64,000 bases of DNA, taken from the NCBI RefSeq assembly GCF_013364275.1, contig NZ_CP054932.1, forward strand, positions 6,138,001 to 6,202,000. Direction: 5' to 3'. This stretch comes from Actinomadura sp. NAK00032 (lineage in GTDB: Bacteria; Actinomycetota; Actinomycetes; Streptosporangiales; Streptosporangiaceae). The notes below the pieces were generated by a model, which saw only the letters and a list, made by a program, of their open reading frames with translations, searched no databases and was not told where the DNA came from. A program made the position numbers and the translations under genes. Position 1 is the stretch's first letter. Each line of letters starts with the position of its first letter. Positions 41,951 to 50,565 of the stretch are shown in pieces.

Positions 41951-42439
41951 TCAGGCGGGGAGGTTCTTCTCGATGGCGGCGGTGACCTCGTCGGTCTCCG
42001 GCTCGGTCTGCGGTGCGAAGCGCGCGGCGACCGCGCCGTCCGGGGCGATGAGGAACTTCTCGAAGTTCCACCGGATGTCGCCGGTGTGCCCCTCGGCGTC
42101 GGGGACGTCGACGAGGCCCTGGTACAGCGGGTGCCGGCCCTTCCCGTTGACCTCGACCTTCTCGGTCATCGGGAAGGTGACGCCGTAGGTCGCCGAGCAG
42201 AACTCGGCGATCTCGTCGGCGCTGCCGGGCTCCTGGCCCATGAACTGGTTGCAGGGCACGCCGAGGACGGTGAAGCCGCGTTCCGCGTAGCGCTCCTGCA
42301 GCCGCTCCAGGCCGGAGTACTGCGGGGTGAGGCCGCACTTGGAGGCGACGTTGACGACGAGCACGGCCTTGCCCCGGTACTGCGCGAGGTCCGCGGGGCC
42401 GCCCCGCAGACCGTCGATCTCTACGTCGAAGACAGACAT
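41951..42439 (-). CDS. Glutathione/thioredoxin-type peroxidase (162 aa)
   Basis: GPx family with peroxidatic Cys35 in NVASKCGLTPQYSGLE, the second motif GVPCNQFMGQEPG, and Trp in IRWNFEKFLI. The Cys enzyme, rather than selenocysteine, and its bacterial origin suggest thioredoxin as reductant. It detoxifies peroxides in the cytoplasm. TAAGAT ends seven bases upstream of the ATG, so the message is probably leaderless. Confidence 0.93.
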   Translation of the reverse strand: MSVFDVEIDGLRGGPADLAQYRGKAVLVVNVASKCGLTPQYSGLERLQERYAERGFTVLGVPCNQFMGQEPGSADEIAEFCSATYGVTFPMTEKVEVNGKGRHPLYQGLVDVPDAEGHTGDIRWNFEKFLIAPDGAVAARFAPQTEPETDEVTAAIEKNLPA

Positions 42440-42446
42440 GAGGCCG

Positions 42447-42452
42447 ATCTTA
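42447..42452 (-). promoter_or_regulatory. -10 TAAGAT of the peroxidase gene, leaderless type
   Basis: On the minus strand TAAGAT is separated from the ATG (42439) by seven bases, placing the transcription start at or next to the start codon. No clear -35 or ribosome site is seen. Confidence 0.5.
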
Positions 42453-42489
42453 GGAGATGCCTCCCCGACCGGCCCCGGCCGCCGTCCCG

Positions 42490-42645
42490 CTAGCCCAAGG
42501 CGTTCACGAAGGCGGCAAGCTGGTTGCCCGCGTTGCCGAGTTCGTTGATGGCGTTGTTGACCACTCCCGCGGCGTCCGTCGGTGAGCTCAGCAAGTAGAA
42601 GATGACGAAGGCGATAGCCACATAGCGCATGTTCTTCTTGTTCAT
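42490..42645 (-). CDS. Small membrane peptide, paralogue 1 (51 aa)
   Basis: MNKKNMRYVAIAFVIFYLLS is followed by SSPTDAAGVVNNAINELGNA and a short amphipathic tail: one membrane helix with a lysine-rich N-terminus, then a helix with Asn pairs. It is clearly related to the peptide at 42814-42972 (shared MNKK, AIAFV, VNNA, LG). The ATG at 42645 is chosen by matching the paralogue; a longer start at 42678 lacks support. Function unknown. It lies downstream of the paralogue on the same strand. Confidence 0.8.
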   Translation of the reverse strand: MNKKNMRYVAIAFVIFYLLSSPTDAAGVVNNAINELGNAGNQLAAFVNALG

Positions 42646-42773
42646 TACGCCCGTCCCTGGTTGTAGCGCGCGACACAACTGGCCCGATCCAATTGTGCCC
42701 AGCGGCGTCTGCCCGCAAAGCGGGATTTTACTGTGACGCGCGCGCCACCGCTTGGTCGCCCGGACGCGAAGAA

Positions 42774-42799
42774 GCCCCGCACCGCCCGGGGTACGGGGC
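42774..42799 (-). terminator. Hairpin terminator after the second small peptide gene
   Basis: On the minus strand, GCCCCG (from 42799) and CGGGGC (to 42774) pair across a 14-nt loop and are followed by TTCTTCG. It begins 15 bp after the stop at 42814, so it should end that transcript before the first paralogue. Confidence 0.5.
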
Positions 42800-42813
42800 C
42801 CTGGAGCCGTCCG

Positions 42814-42972
42814 TCAGCTCGGGATGGCGCTCATGAACTGCGACAACGACTCCGCCGCGCTCCCGAGCCCGCTCAGGGCGTTGTTGACCATGAGCGCCGC
42901 CCCCTCGGGCCTGCTGATGACGTACCACGCCACGAAGGCGATGGCGGCGATCTTCATGTGCTTCTTGTTCAC
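42814..42972 (-). CDS. Small membrane peptide, paralogue 2 (52 aa)
   Basis: From a GTG at 42972 the minus strand encodes MNKKHMKIAAIAFVAWYVIS, then RPEGAALMVNNALSGLGSAA and a tail ending FMSAIPS, with stop at 42814. It parallels the 51-aa peptide at 42490-42645 over its full length (identical MNKK, AIAFV, VNNA, LG), which confirms both are genuine. One N-terminal transmembrane helix, no signal peptidase site, no enzyme motif. The gap to its paralogue holds a terminator, so both may have their own promoters. Function unknown. Confidence 0.8.
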   Translation of the reverse strand: MNKKHMKIAAIAFVAWYVISRPEGAALMVNNALSGLGSAAESLSQFMSAIPS

Positions 42973-43057
42973 TTCAACCACCCTCTGCGGTCGCTTGCCT
43001 ACGCAGAGTGATTCCCAGGGGTGGCCGAACGGAGATCAAGAGGGGGCAAAGAGACGG

Positions 43058-43351
43058 TCAGGTCCGGTTGGCGTGCTCGGTGAGGTAGCCGATGTAGAGC
43101 GGCCGGAGCGCCTCGCCGACCTCGCCCTCCCCCGCGTGCGTGAACTCCTCCAGCAGCGACAGGCCGTGGAACAGGTCGAACTCGGCGCGGTCGACCTCGC
43201 CCGTCGCCGCCGCGGCGGCCGGGATCGCGCGCAGCAGCTCCCACAGGAAGCCGACGTCCCGCCGCCGCCTGGCCAGGTCCATCGCCCGCTCGTACAGCTC
43301 CTTGGAGGACAGCTCGTCCAGGTTCGCGCCGTCCGGTGTCACATCGGCCAT
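43058..43351 (-). CDS. Conserved hypothetical protein (97 aa)
   Basis: Acidic, fully helical small protein (LSSKELYERAMDLARRRRDV, then GFLWELLRAIPAAAAATGEV and LLEEFTHAGEGEVGEALRPL). I know it as a widespread actinobacterial hypothetical protein; no domain function is known. The frame begins just before the LytR-CpsA-Psr gene on the same strand. An inverted repeat CTCTGCG/CGCAGAG (42983-43008) lies after its stop. Confidence 0.75.
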   Translation of the reverse strand: MADVTPDGANLDELSSKELYERAMDLARRRRDVGFLWELLRAIPAAAAATGEVDRAEFDLFHGLSLLEEFTHAGEGEVGEALRPLYIGYLTEHANRT

Positions 43352-43403
43352 GGTCCGACTGTAGCCAAGCGGGCCCGGTGGGCGGCCCGTGGACCGACCC
43401 CGG

Positions 43404-44510
43404 TCACTTGGTGATGACGTCCTGCGGGATGGGCTGGTCCTGCTTGAGGGCGTCGAACAGCTTGGACGCCTTGGCCTTGTCCCAGGTGATGTAGGAGCCG
43501 GCCGCCGCCGAACTGCCGCTGCCGCCGATCGGGACGGTCGTGGTCACGCCGTTGCCGCCGCTCACGTCCTTCATCGCGAACATCATGCGGACCAGGTCGT
43601 ACAGGTGGTCGTTCTCGTCCACGAGGAAGTTGCTGGTGGCGTTGGTCGCCAGCGGGACGCTGCGGAACGGGTTGAGCATCGTCCCCGGGCTCGTGGCCTT
43701 CTTCATCAGCGCGGCGAAGAACTGGCGCTGGTGCTCCACGCGCTCCAGGTCGGCGCGGGCGAACTTGCGGGTCCGCACGTAGCCGAGCGCCTGGCCGCCG
43801 TCGAGCGTCTGGCAGCCGGCCTTGAGGTCGAGCCCCGCCTTGCGGTCCTTGATGTCGTCCTTGACGCAGATGTCCACGCCGCCGACGGCGTCGACCACGC
43901 CCACGAAGCCGCCGAAGCCGATCTCCGCGTAGTGGTCGATGTGGACGCCGGTGGCCTTCTCCACGGTCTGCACGAGCAGCTTGGGGCCGCCGAACGAGAA
44001 GGCCGCGTTCAGCTTGTTCGACCCGCGCCCCGGGATCGGGACGTAGGAGTCGCGCGGCAGGCTGATCAAAGACGTCCCGCTCTGGCCGTAGTGCAGCAGC
44101 ATCATCGAGTCGGTGCGGCGGCCGCCGGCGAACCCGGTCGCGAGCCGCTTCTGGTCGTCCTTCGACAGGCCCTCGCGGCTGTCGGAGCCGACGACCAGCC
44201 AGGTCGTGCCGGGGGTGTCGGCGACGCGGCCGGGGTAGTCGACCAGGACCGACTCGCGCTTGAGCCGCGAGTCCAGGTAGAAGTACCCGCCCACGACGAT
44301 CAGCAGCAGCACGACGGCGACGGCGCCGAGCACCTGCGGCCAGCGCCGCCGCCGGCGGCGCCGGACCGGCGCGCCGTCGTACGGGCCGCCCCGGTCGTGC
44401 CGCCCTCCGGCGAGCTGGTCCCCCGCGTAGGGGTCGTCGTACGGGTCGTAGCCGCCCCCGGACGGGCCCCGTCCGTAGGCGGCGTGCTGGTGCGACCGGC
44501 CGTCGTTCAT
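43404..44510 (-). CDS. LytR-CpsA-Psr family protein (368 aa)
   Basis: N-terminal cytoplasmic tail rich in Gly/Asp/Tyr, an Arg cluster (RRRRRRRWP) and one membrane helix (VLGAVAVVLLLIVVGGYFYL), then the LCP domain: WLVVGSDSREG, RRTDSMMLLH, SLPRDSYVPIPG and the Arg-rich YVRTRKFARADLERVEHQRQ. LCP enzymes transfer lipid-linked glycopolymers to peptidoglycan on the outer face of the membrane. Key Asp and Arg residues are present. A 97-aa hypothetical gene follows after 52 bp. Confidence 0.93.
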   Translation of the reverse strand: MNDGRSHQHAAYGRGPSGGGYDPYDDPYAGDQLAGGRHDRGGPYDGAPVRRRRRRRWPQVLGAVAVVLLLIVVGGYFYLDSRLKRESVLVDYPGRVADTPGTTWLVVGSDSREGLSKDDQKRLATGFAGGRRTDSMMLLHYGQSGTSLISLPRDSYVPIPGRGSNKLNAAFSFGGPKLLVQTVEKATGVHIDHYAEIGFGGFVGVVDAVGGVDICVKDDIKDRKAGLDLKAGCQTLDGGQALGYVRTRKFARADLERVEHQRQFFAALMKKATSPGTMLNPFRSVPLATNATSNFLVDENDHLYDLVRMMFAMKDVSGGNGVTTTVPIGGSGSSAAAGSYITWDKAKASKLFDALKQDQPIPQDVITK

Positions 44511-44677
44511 GCGTAGACCTTAGACAACGCGCGGGGTGCGGCGCGTCCCTCCGCCGCATGATTGTCCAGTTGAACAAATCACCGCGCTCTGTGACGAATG
44601 AAGCGGACACCATCCCCCTTAAGGCGCACACTGCCCCCGGCGGGGAGTAAACCGGCGGGACGCGCGGAGGGCGGCGC

Positions 44678-46750
44678 ATGGGTGCGGTACGGCGTTTTTC
44701 CAGCTGGTTCACGCTGCGCGGGGGGAGGCGGCGCCGCCGGGCGGCCCCCGCCGACCCGGGGCTCCCCGAGGTGATCCTCACCTGGCACGCGCGTGACAAG
44801 GAACTCACCGAGACGGGGCTGGGCACGATCGCGCGGCGGTTCCCGGCCACGCTCGCGCAGGCGGCGCGGCTCGCGTGGCGGGCGAGCCGGGCCGACACGA
44901 TCACCACGGTCTCGCTCAACGTGGCCGCCGGGTTCTTCACCGCGTTCTGGCTGCTGGCGACGACCGGGGTGCTCACCGCCCTGTTCAGCGCCGCGCCGAC
45001 GCCGTCCCGGGTCCGCGACGCGCTGCCGTCGCTGGCGCTCGTCGCGGGCGCCGTGGCGCTGCGGGCCGCGCTCCAGGCGGGCGCCGGCTGGGCGCAGGCG
45101 CGGCTGGAGCCGCAGGTCGAGCGGCTGGTCGAGCTGCGCCTGTACGAGGCGACGACCGCGGTGGACATGACCGCGCTGGACGACTCCGACTTCCTGGACG
45201 ACCTGAAGCGCGCCCAGGGGCGCGGCATGATGTCGGCGCCCATGGTCGTCCAGCACGCCGTGGACGTGCTCACCGGCGCCATCGGCATGGTCGCCGCCGC
45301 CGGGACCCTCGGCGTGCTGCACCCGCTGCTGCTGCCGCTGCTCCTGCTGACCGCCGTCCCGGAGGGGTGGGCGTCCCTGCGCAGCGCGCGGATGCGGTAC
45401 GTGATGATGCTGTCCCTCGTCGGGGTGACGCGGCGCAAGTGGATCCTGTCCGAGCTGATGGTCGACCGGCAGCACGCCGCCGAGGTGCGGTCGTTCACGA
45501 TGCGCGGGTTCCTGCTGGACCAGTACGACAGGTCGGCCTCCTACCAGCGGAGCGTGGAGCTGGACGTGGCGCGCCGCCAGCTGCTCGTGAAGGTCACCGG
45601 CGACATGCTGAAGGGCGTCGCGACGGCCTTCGTCTACGTCGCGCTGGGGTTCATGCTGTGGAAGGGCGCGGTGCCGCTGGCGGTCGCGGGCACCGCGGTC
45701 CTGGCGATCCGGACGGGCCAGTCGTCCCTGGCGAACCTGGTGTTCGCCGTCAACCGGTGCTACGAGGAGGGCCTGTACTTCGGCGACTACGTCGCCTTCT
45801 GCGCCGCCGCCGAGCAGCGGATCCCGCACCGCGCCCTCGCGCCCGCCCCGGCGGCGGAGCGCCGGCGGCTGCCGGACGACTTCGCGCACATCCGCGTCCG
45901 CGACGCCGTGTTCACCTACCCGGGCGCGGACGCGCCGTCCCTGAACGGCGTCTCGCTGGACCTGCGCAGGGGCGAGGTGGTCGCGCTCGTCGGCGAGAAC
46001 GGCTCCGGCAAGACGACCCTCGCCAAGATCATGGCGGGCCTGTACGACCCGGACTCCGGCGAGGTGCGGTGGGACGACGTGCCGCTGACGGACGTCCCGC
46101 CGCAGGACGTCTGGGAGCGCATCGCCGTCATCGCGCAGGAGTACACGCATTGGCCGATGACCGCCCGCCAGAACATCACGATGGGCCGGGGCCGCGACGG
46201 CGCCGAGAGCGGGAACGGGAACGGCGACGGCGGCGAGGACCCGGCCATGCTCGCCGCCGCCCGCGCGTCCGGCGCCGACGAGGTCGTCGCGGAGCTCGCC
46301 CGCGGCTACGGGACGCTGCTGGACCGCCGGTTCAAGGGCGGCGCCGACCTGTCCGGCGGGCAGTGGCAGCGGCTCGCGGTCGCCCGCGGCTTCTTCCGGG
46401 ACGCGCCGCTGCTGATCTGCGACGAGCCGACCGCGGCGCTGGACGCGCGGGCCGAGCACCAGCTGTTCGAGCGGATCCGCACGCACGCCGACGGCCGGAC
46501 CGTCCTCCAGCCCCCGCCCACCGCCGACCAACCGACGAGCTCCGCTCGGCGCACCGTTCTGCTGATCACGCACCGGCTCGCCAGCGTCCGCCACGCCGAC
46601 CGTATCTACGTCCTGGAGCACGGCCGAGTGATCGAGGAGGGCACCCACGCCGCGCTGATGGCCCGTGGCGGCCTCTACGCCGACCTGTACTCGCTGCAGG
46701 CCGCCGCCTACGGCGCCGGCGGCCCGCAGGAGACCGCGCAGACCGGCTAG
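44678..46750 (+). CDS. ABC exporter, fused permease-ATPase (690 aa)
   Basis: Six hydrophobic segments in residues ~70-360, then the ATPase domain: Walker A GENGSGKTTL, signature DLSGGQWQRLA, Walker B LLICDEPTAALD, H-loop ITHRLASV. Half-transporter size, acting as a homodimer; the substrate is unknown. Between Walker B and the H-loop there is an extra ~18-residue Pro-rich stretch (QPPPTADQPTSSAR) bounded by RTVL on both sides, absent from typical members. The stop lies in a 15-bp tandem duplication shared with the convergent AAA gene. Confidence 0.9.
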   Translation: MGAVRRFSSWFTLRGGRRRRRAAPADPGLPEVILTWHARDKELTETGLGTIARRFPATLAQAARLAWRASRADTITTVSLNVAAGFFTAFWLLATTGVLTALFSAAPTPSRVRDALPSLALVAGAVALRAALQAGAGWAQARLEPQVERLVELRLYEATTAVDMTALDDSDFLDDLKRAQGRGMMSAPMVVQHAVDVLTGAIGMVAAAGTLGVLHPLLLPLLLLTAVPEGWASLRSARMRYVMMLSLVGVTRRKWILSELMVDRQHAAEVRSFTMRGFLLDQYDRSASYQRSVELDVARRQLLVKVTGDMLKGVATAFVYVALGFMLWKGAVPLAVAGTAVLAIRTGQSSLANLVFAVNRCYEEGLYFGDYVAFCAAAEQRIPHRALAPAPAAERRRLPDDFAHIRVRDAVFTYPGADAPSLNGVSLDLRRGEVVALVGENGSGKTTLAKIMAGLYDPDSGEVRWDDVPLTDVPPQDVWERIAVIAQEYTHWPMTARQNITMGRGRDGAESGNGNGDGGEDPAMLAAARASGADEVVAELARGYGTLLDRRFKGGADLSGGQWQRLAVARGFFRDAPLLICDEPTAALDARAEHQLFERIRTHADGRTVLQPPPTADQPTSSARRTVLLITHRLASVRHADRIYVLEHGRVIEEGTHAALMARGGLYADLYSLQAAAYGAGGPQETAQTG

Positions 46751-46768
46751 ATGCAGACCGGCTAGATG
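46739..46768. repeat. Tandem duplication of CAGACCGGCTAGATG
   Basis: Two adjacent identical 15-bp copies (46739-46753, 46754-46768). The first carries the ABC exporter stop TAG; the second carries, on the other strand, the stop of the AAA gene. Confidence 0.85.
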
Positions 46769-49700
46769 TAGAGGCCGTAGCCTCCCTCGTCCGCGCGGGG
46801 CGGCGCGTCGGGCAGGTCCTCGGGGCGCAGCAGCACCACCTCCGCCGCCTCGACCTCGCGGCCCGCGTCGTCGCCCGCCGTGATGCGCTGGGCCTGCCGG
46901 GAGATCGCCGCCTCCAGCAGGTTGCGGACGAGCCGCGCGTTGCCGAACGAGGAGCCGCGCGGCTGGGCGGCGACGCGTTCGCGCAGTGCGTCCAGCACCC
47001 CGGGCGCGAGCGCGAACCCGGCCTCCGCCGCCATGAACTCGAAGATCGTGACGAGCTCGTCGTCGGTGTAGTCGGGGAAGCGCAGCTTCTTCGGGAACCG
47101 GGACGCAAGGCCCGGGTTGGCCTCCAGGAACCGCTCCATCTCGGCGTCGTAGCCGGCGACGATGACGACCAGGTCGCCGCGGTGCTCCTCCATCAGCCGC
47201 AGCAGCTCGGCGATCGCCTCGTGGCCGAAGTCGCGCCGGTCGCCGCCCGCCGACGACAGCGCGTACGCCTCGTCGACGAACAGCACGCCGCCGAGCGCGC
47301 GCTCGACCGCGCCCCGCACCCGCGGCGCGGTCTGCCCGACGAACTCGGCGACGAGGTCGGCGCGGGTGACCTCCACCAGGTGCCCGGACGACAGCAGGCC
47401 GAGCCGGGCGAAGACGGCGGCGATCAGCCGCGCGATCGTCGTCTTGGCCGTGCCGGGGTTGCCGCTGAACACCATGTGCCGGGCCGGCGGCGCCGGCGAC
47501 ACCTTGGCGTCGCGGCGCAGCTGCTCGGCGCGGACCTCGGCGACCAGCGCGGCCACCTCCCGCTTGATGTCGGCGAGCCCGATCAGCCGCTCGACCTCGG
47601 CGAGCGGGTCGCCGGGCACGTCGTCGCGGCCGCGGGTCAGCGTGTCGGGGACGTCCTCCAGCAGGATCACGTCGAGGGACTCGGTCTCGTCCACGACGCC
47701 GTCGGCGAGGACGCGGCGGCCCTGCATGGCGACGGCCCGGTCCAGCAGGTTGGTCATGATGCGGACGTTGCCGAGGCTCCGCTCGTGCGGCGCCGCCTCG
47801 ACCAGCGCGCGGACCTTGTCCAGCACGCCGGGGGCCAGCTCGAACCCCGACGCGGCGGCCTTGGCCGCGAACACCTCGACCAGCTCGTCGTCGGTGAGGT
47901 CGGCGAACCGGATCGTGCGGGGGAAGTGGGCGGCCAGCTCGGGATGCGCCTTGAGCAGCCCGTTCATCTCCGCGTGCGGGCCGGTCAGCACCACGACGAG
48001 GTCGTCGGTGTGCGCCTGGACGCTGGTCAGCAGGACGTCCAGCACCTCCCGGCCGCGCGCCGCGTCCGCCGACACCGACACCAGCGCGTGCGCGTCGCGC
48101 ACCAGCAGGACGCCGCCGTGCGCCTGCTCCACCGCGCGCCGCACCCGCAGCACGCTCTCGCTGGCGTACTCGCCGAGCAGGTCGGCGCGCTCCACCTCGA
48201 CGAGGTGGCCGGACGACAGCACGCCGAGGTCGGCGTAGATCCGGCCGAGGATCCCGGCGACCTTGCCCTTGCCGGTGCCGGTGCCGCCGGTGAAGACCAG
48301 GTGCCGGGGGCGGGCCCGCGCGGTCATGCCCGCCTCGCGGCGCAGCCGCGCGGCCTCGGCCTCGGCGATCAGGGCGTCGACCTCCCGCTTGACGGGGTCG
48401 ATGCCGACGCAGGCGGCCAGCTCGGCGAGCGGGTCGGTCTCGGCGGGGCGGCCCGCGATGAGGCGCTGCGGCAGGTCGGCGGCGGTGACCTCGACCGCGC
48501 CGGCCTCGGCGCCGGTGTCCGCCGCCCGCGTGCGGGCCGCGGCGACGGCCTGGCCGGCCATGTGCTCGGCGAGCCGGGCGCCGCGCAGGTTCCGCAGCGG
48601 CGGCGTCCGGCGCAGCAGCGCGCCCGCCGCCGCCGCGGCCTCCGGGGCGGCGCTGCCCCCGCGCCGCGCGACGGCGAGCGCGAACAGCTCGGCGAAGCCG
48701 TCCTCGCCGAAGTCGCGGGTGCGGGCGACATCGAACGCGCGGACCAGCGCCGGGTTGGCGTCGAACAGCCGCGCGTCGCCGCCGGGCCGGCACAGCGCGA
48801 CGACGTCCAGGGACGGCGCGCGGGCCATCAGCCGCCGCAGCTCCTCCACGGCGGCGGCGCCGCAGCGCTCGCTCGCGGCGAGCTTCTCCAGGTCGTCCAC
48901 GACGAGGAGCATGCGCCCCTCCAGGCAGTCGCGGACGCGGGCCTGCAGCCACAGCACGGCGTCGCTCACGCCCAGCGACGCGAACACCTGGTCGGAGATC
49001 CACAGCGCCTCCCGGACGGCGCCCCGCGCGGCCAGCAGCTCCTCGACGGCCTCGGCCGCGGTGCCCTTCCCGGTGCCCTCGGGGCCGGTGACGAGCAGCC
49101 GGACCGCCCGCTCGCCCGCCAGCCGGGCCGCCACCGCGTCGCGCAGCACCCGCGACAGCTCCGGCTGCCCGACGAGCCCCGGCTCCGGCATGGCCGCCCG
49201 TCCGGAGCGCTCCGCCGCGCCGTCCGCGCCCGTCGCGCCCGTCGCGCCCGTCGCACCTGTCGCGCCCGTCGCGTCCGCCCCGTCGGCGCCGAACGACGGC
49301 GCGTGGAGGATCCGGCGGGCGGTGAACAGCCGACGCAGGTCGGCCTGGAAGGGGCGCACCGGGACGCGGCACTTCGGCGTGACCGGCGCGTCGGGCAGCC
49401 CCTGCACCGCGCCGGTGACGCGCACGGCCATGTCGAGCCACGCGCGGGCGGCGTCGGCCTCCCCCGCGACCAGGCCGCGCGCCAGCCAGGCGCGCACGCC
49501 GCCCTGCCACGCCTCCGCCGAGAACCCCTCGCGCGCCGCGCGGAACCGCTCCTCCACGTTCTCGTAGCGGGTGGTGCCCAGCACGACCGCCAGCTCGGCC
49601 GGGACGACCGGCGCCTCGGCCGCCAGCAGCAGCCGGGCCAGCGCGGCGTCGGGCTCGTCCCCGTCGGCGACGGCCCCCGCGAGCCGCTCGTGCGCGGCGT

Positions 49701-50379
49701 CCAGGCCCTGGCACGCCCACCCCAGATACCCGACCGGGCCCGCCAGCTCCGGCAGGACGGCCAGCTCGGCGTCGGTCAGCCCGGCGGTCCAGGCGTCCTC
49801 CAGCCGCCGGTTGGGAACGGCCATGTCCGCCTCGCGCAGCTCCGGGTCGGCGGCGCGGCGGTCAAACAGCTCGGCCAGCGCGGCGCGGCGCCGCTCCACC
49901 GGCTCCAGGCCCGCGAAGACGTCCAGCCCGGCCCGCGCCAGCTCGAACATCACCGCGCGGCGCTCGGGGTCGTCCCCGGCCGGCTCGGGCAGCCACAGGC
50001 CGGGCGGCCGCCACCGCCCGCCCTGGGTGAACCAGGCCAGCGGGTCGCGCACCGCCGCCTCCGGCGTCGCCAGGAAGTCCGACAGCAGCTCGTAGTCGAC
50101 GTCGCCGCGCGACCCGCCGCGCACCGCCGACGCCCCCAGCAGGAACGTCAGCAGCGACCACTGCTCGGCCCCCGCCGCGCTCGTGCCGTCCCCGTAGAAG
50201 TCGCTGAGCCGCCGGGTCAGCACGACCGCGCGCTTGTCGGTGTTGTAGGCGACCGCCCGTTCTCGGATCTCCTCGTACAGTCCGTCCGGTACGCGCCAGG
50301 GACCGTACGCGTACACGTCCAGTACGGGCTCCTCGGTGAGCAGCACTTCGAGATGGTCCGGAAGCCGGGGGGCACTCAA
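46762..50379 (-). CDS. Large protein with three AAA modules of CbbX/SpoVK type (1205 aa)
   Basis: N-terminal ~360 residues are helical with no known fold. Module 1 (~400-640) has TGPEGTGKGT and LLVVDDLEKL; module 2 (~690-900) has TGGTGTGKGK and a degenerate VLLVRDAHAL; module 3 (~960-1160) has SGNPGTAKTT and an intact VLFVDEAYALSS. Module 3 looks competent, and modules 1 and 2 have Gly in place of the Walker Thr/Ser. Multi-module CbbX-like AAA proteins are found with EccA-type and SpoVK proteins, which remodel other proteins. A tandem 9-bp repeat encodes the linker DATGATGATG between ~380 and 395. The ATG at 50379 starts shortly before MSAPRLPDH. Confidence 0.85.
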   Translation of the reverse strand: MSAPRLPDHLEVLLTEEPVLDVYAYGPWRVPDGLYEEIRERAVAYNTDKRAVVLTRRLSDFYGDGTSAAGAEQWSLLTFLLGASAVRGGSRGDVDYELLSDFLATPEAAVRDPLAWFTQGGRWRPPGLWLPEPAGDDPERRAVMFELARAGLDVFAGLEPVERRRAALAELFDRRAADPELREADMAVPNRRLEDAWTAGLTDAELAVLPELAGPVGYLGWACQGLDAAHERLAGAVADGDEPDAALARLLLAAEAPVVPAELAVVLGTTRYENVEERFRAAREGFSAEAWQGGVRAWLARGLVAGEADAARAWLDMAVRVTGAVQGLPDAPVTPKCRVPVRPFQADLRRLFTARRILHAPSFGADGADATGATGATGATGATGADGAAERSGRAAMPEPGLVGQPELSRVLRDAVAARLAGERAVRLLVTGPEGTGKGTAAEAVEELLAARGAVREALWISDQVFASLGVSDAVLWLQARVRDCLEGRMLLVVDDLEKLAASERCGAAAVEELRRLMARAPSLDVVALCRPGGDARLFDANPALVRAFDVARTRDFGEDGFAELFALAVARRGGSAAPEAAAAAGALLRRTPPLRNLRGARLAEHMAGQAVAAARTRAADTGAEAGAVEVTAADLPQRLIAGRPAETDPLAELAACVGIDPVKREVDALIAEAEAARLRREAGMTARARPRHLVFTGGTGTGKGKVAGILGRIYADLGVLSSGHLVEVERADLLGEYASESVLRVRRAVEQAHGGVLLVRDAHALVSVSADAARGREVLDVLLTSVQAHTDDLVVVLTGPHAEMNGLLKAHPELAAHFPRTIRFADLTDDELVEVFAAKAAASGFELAPGVLDKVRALVEAAPHERSLGNVRIMTNLLDRAVAMQGRRVLADGVVDETESLDVILLEDVPDTLTRGRDDVPGDPLAEVERLIGLADIKREVAALVAEVRAEQLRRDAKVSPAPPARHMVFSGNPGTAKTTIARLIAAVFARLGLLSSGHLVEVTRADLVAEFVGQTAPRVRGAVERALGGVLFVDEAYALSSAGGDRRDFGHEAIAELLRLMEEHRGDLVVIVAGYDAEMERFLEANPGLASRFPKKLRFPDYTDDELVTIFEFMAAEAGFALAPGVLDALRERVAAQPRGSSFGNARLVRNLLEAAISRQAQRITAGDDAGREVEAAEVVLLRPEDLPDAPPRADEGGYGLYI
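49226..49270. repeat. Five 9-bp tandem units encoding an (ATG)n linker
   Basis: GCGCCCGTC repeats at 49226, 49235, 49244 and 49262 with a variant GCACCTGTC at 49253. On the coding strand it yields repeated Ala-Thr-Gly in the AAA protein, so unit gain or loss changes linker length without a frameshift. Confidence 0.85.
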
Positions 50380-50565
50380 GTCGCGTCTCCTGTACAGCGG
50401 GCGGGGGCGATCACGTCCGACAGCACCCTATGACCCGGCACACACCGACACACCCCCGTCGCGGCGGGTTGGCAGGCGGGCGGCCGTCGGTGATAGTTGT
50501 CAGACGGAAAGCATCCGCCGGACGGCCCTCCGCCGGACGCTTCGCTCACAGGAGGGGAACCCCCC

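Noticed and set aside
42712-42724. Terminator CCCGC-AAA-GCGGG on the plus strand
   Set aside because: Stem of 5 bp followed by ATTTTA but no plus-strand gene ends there.
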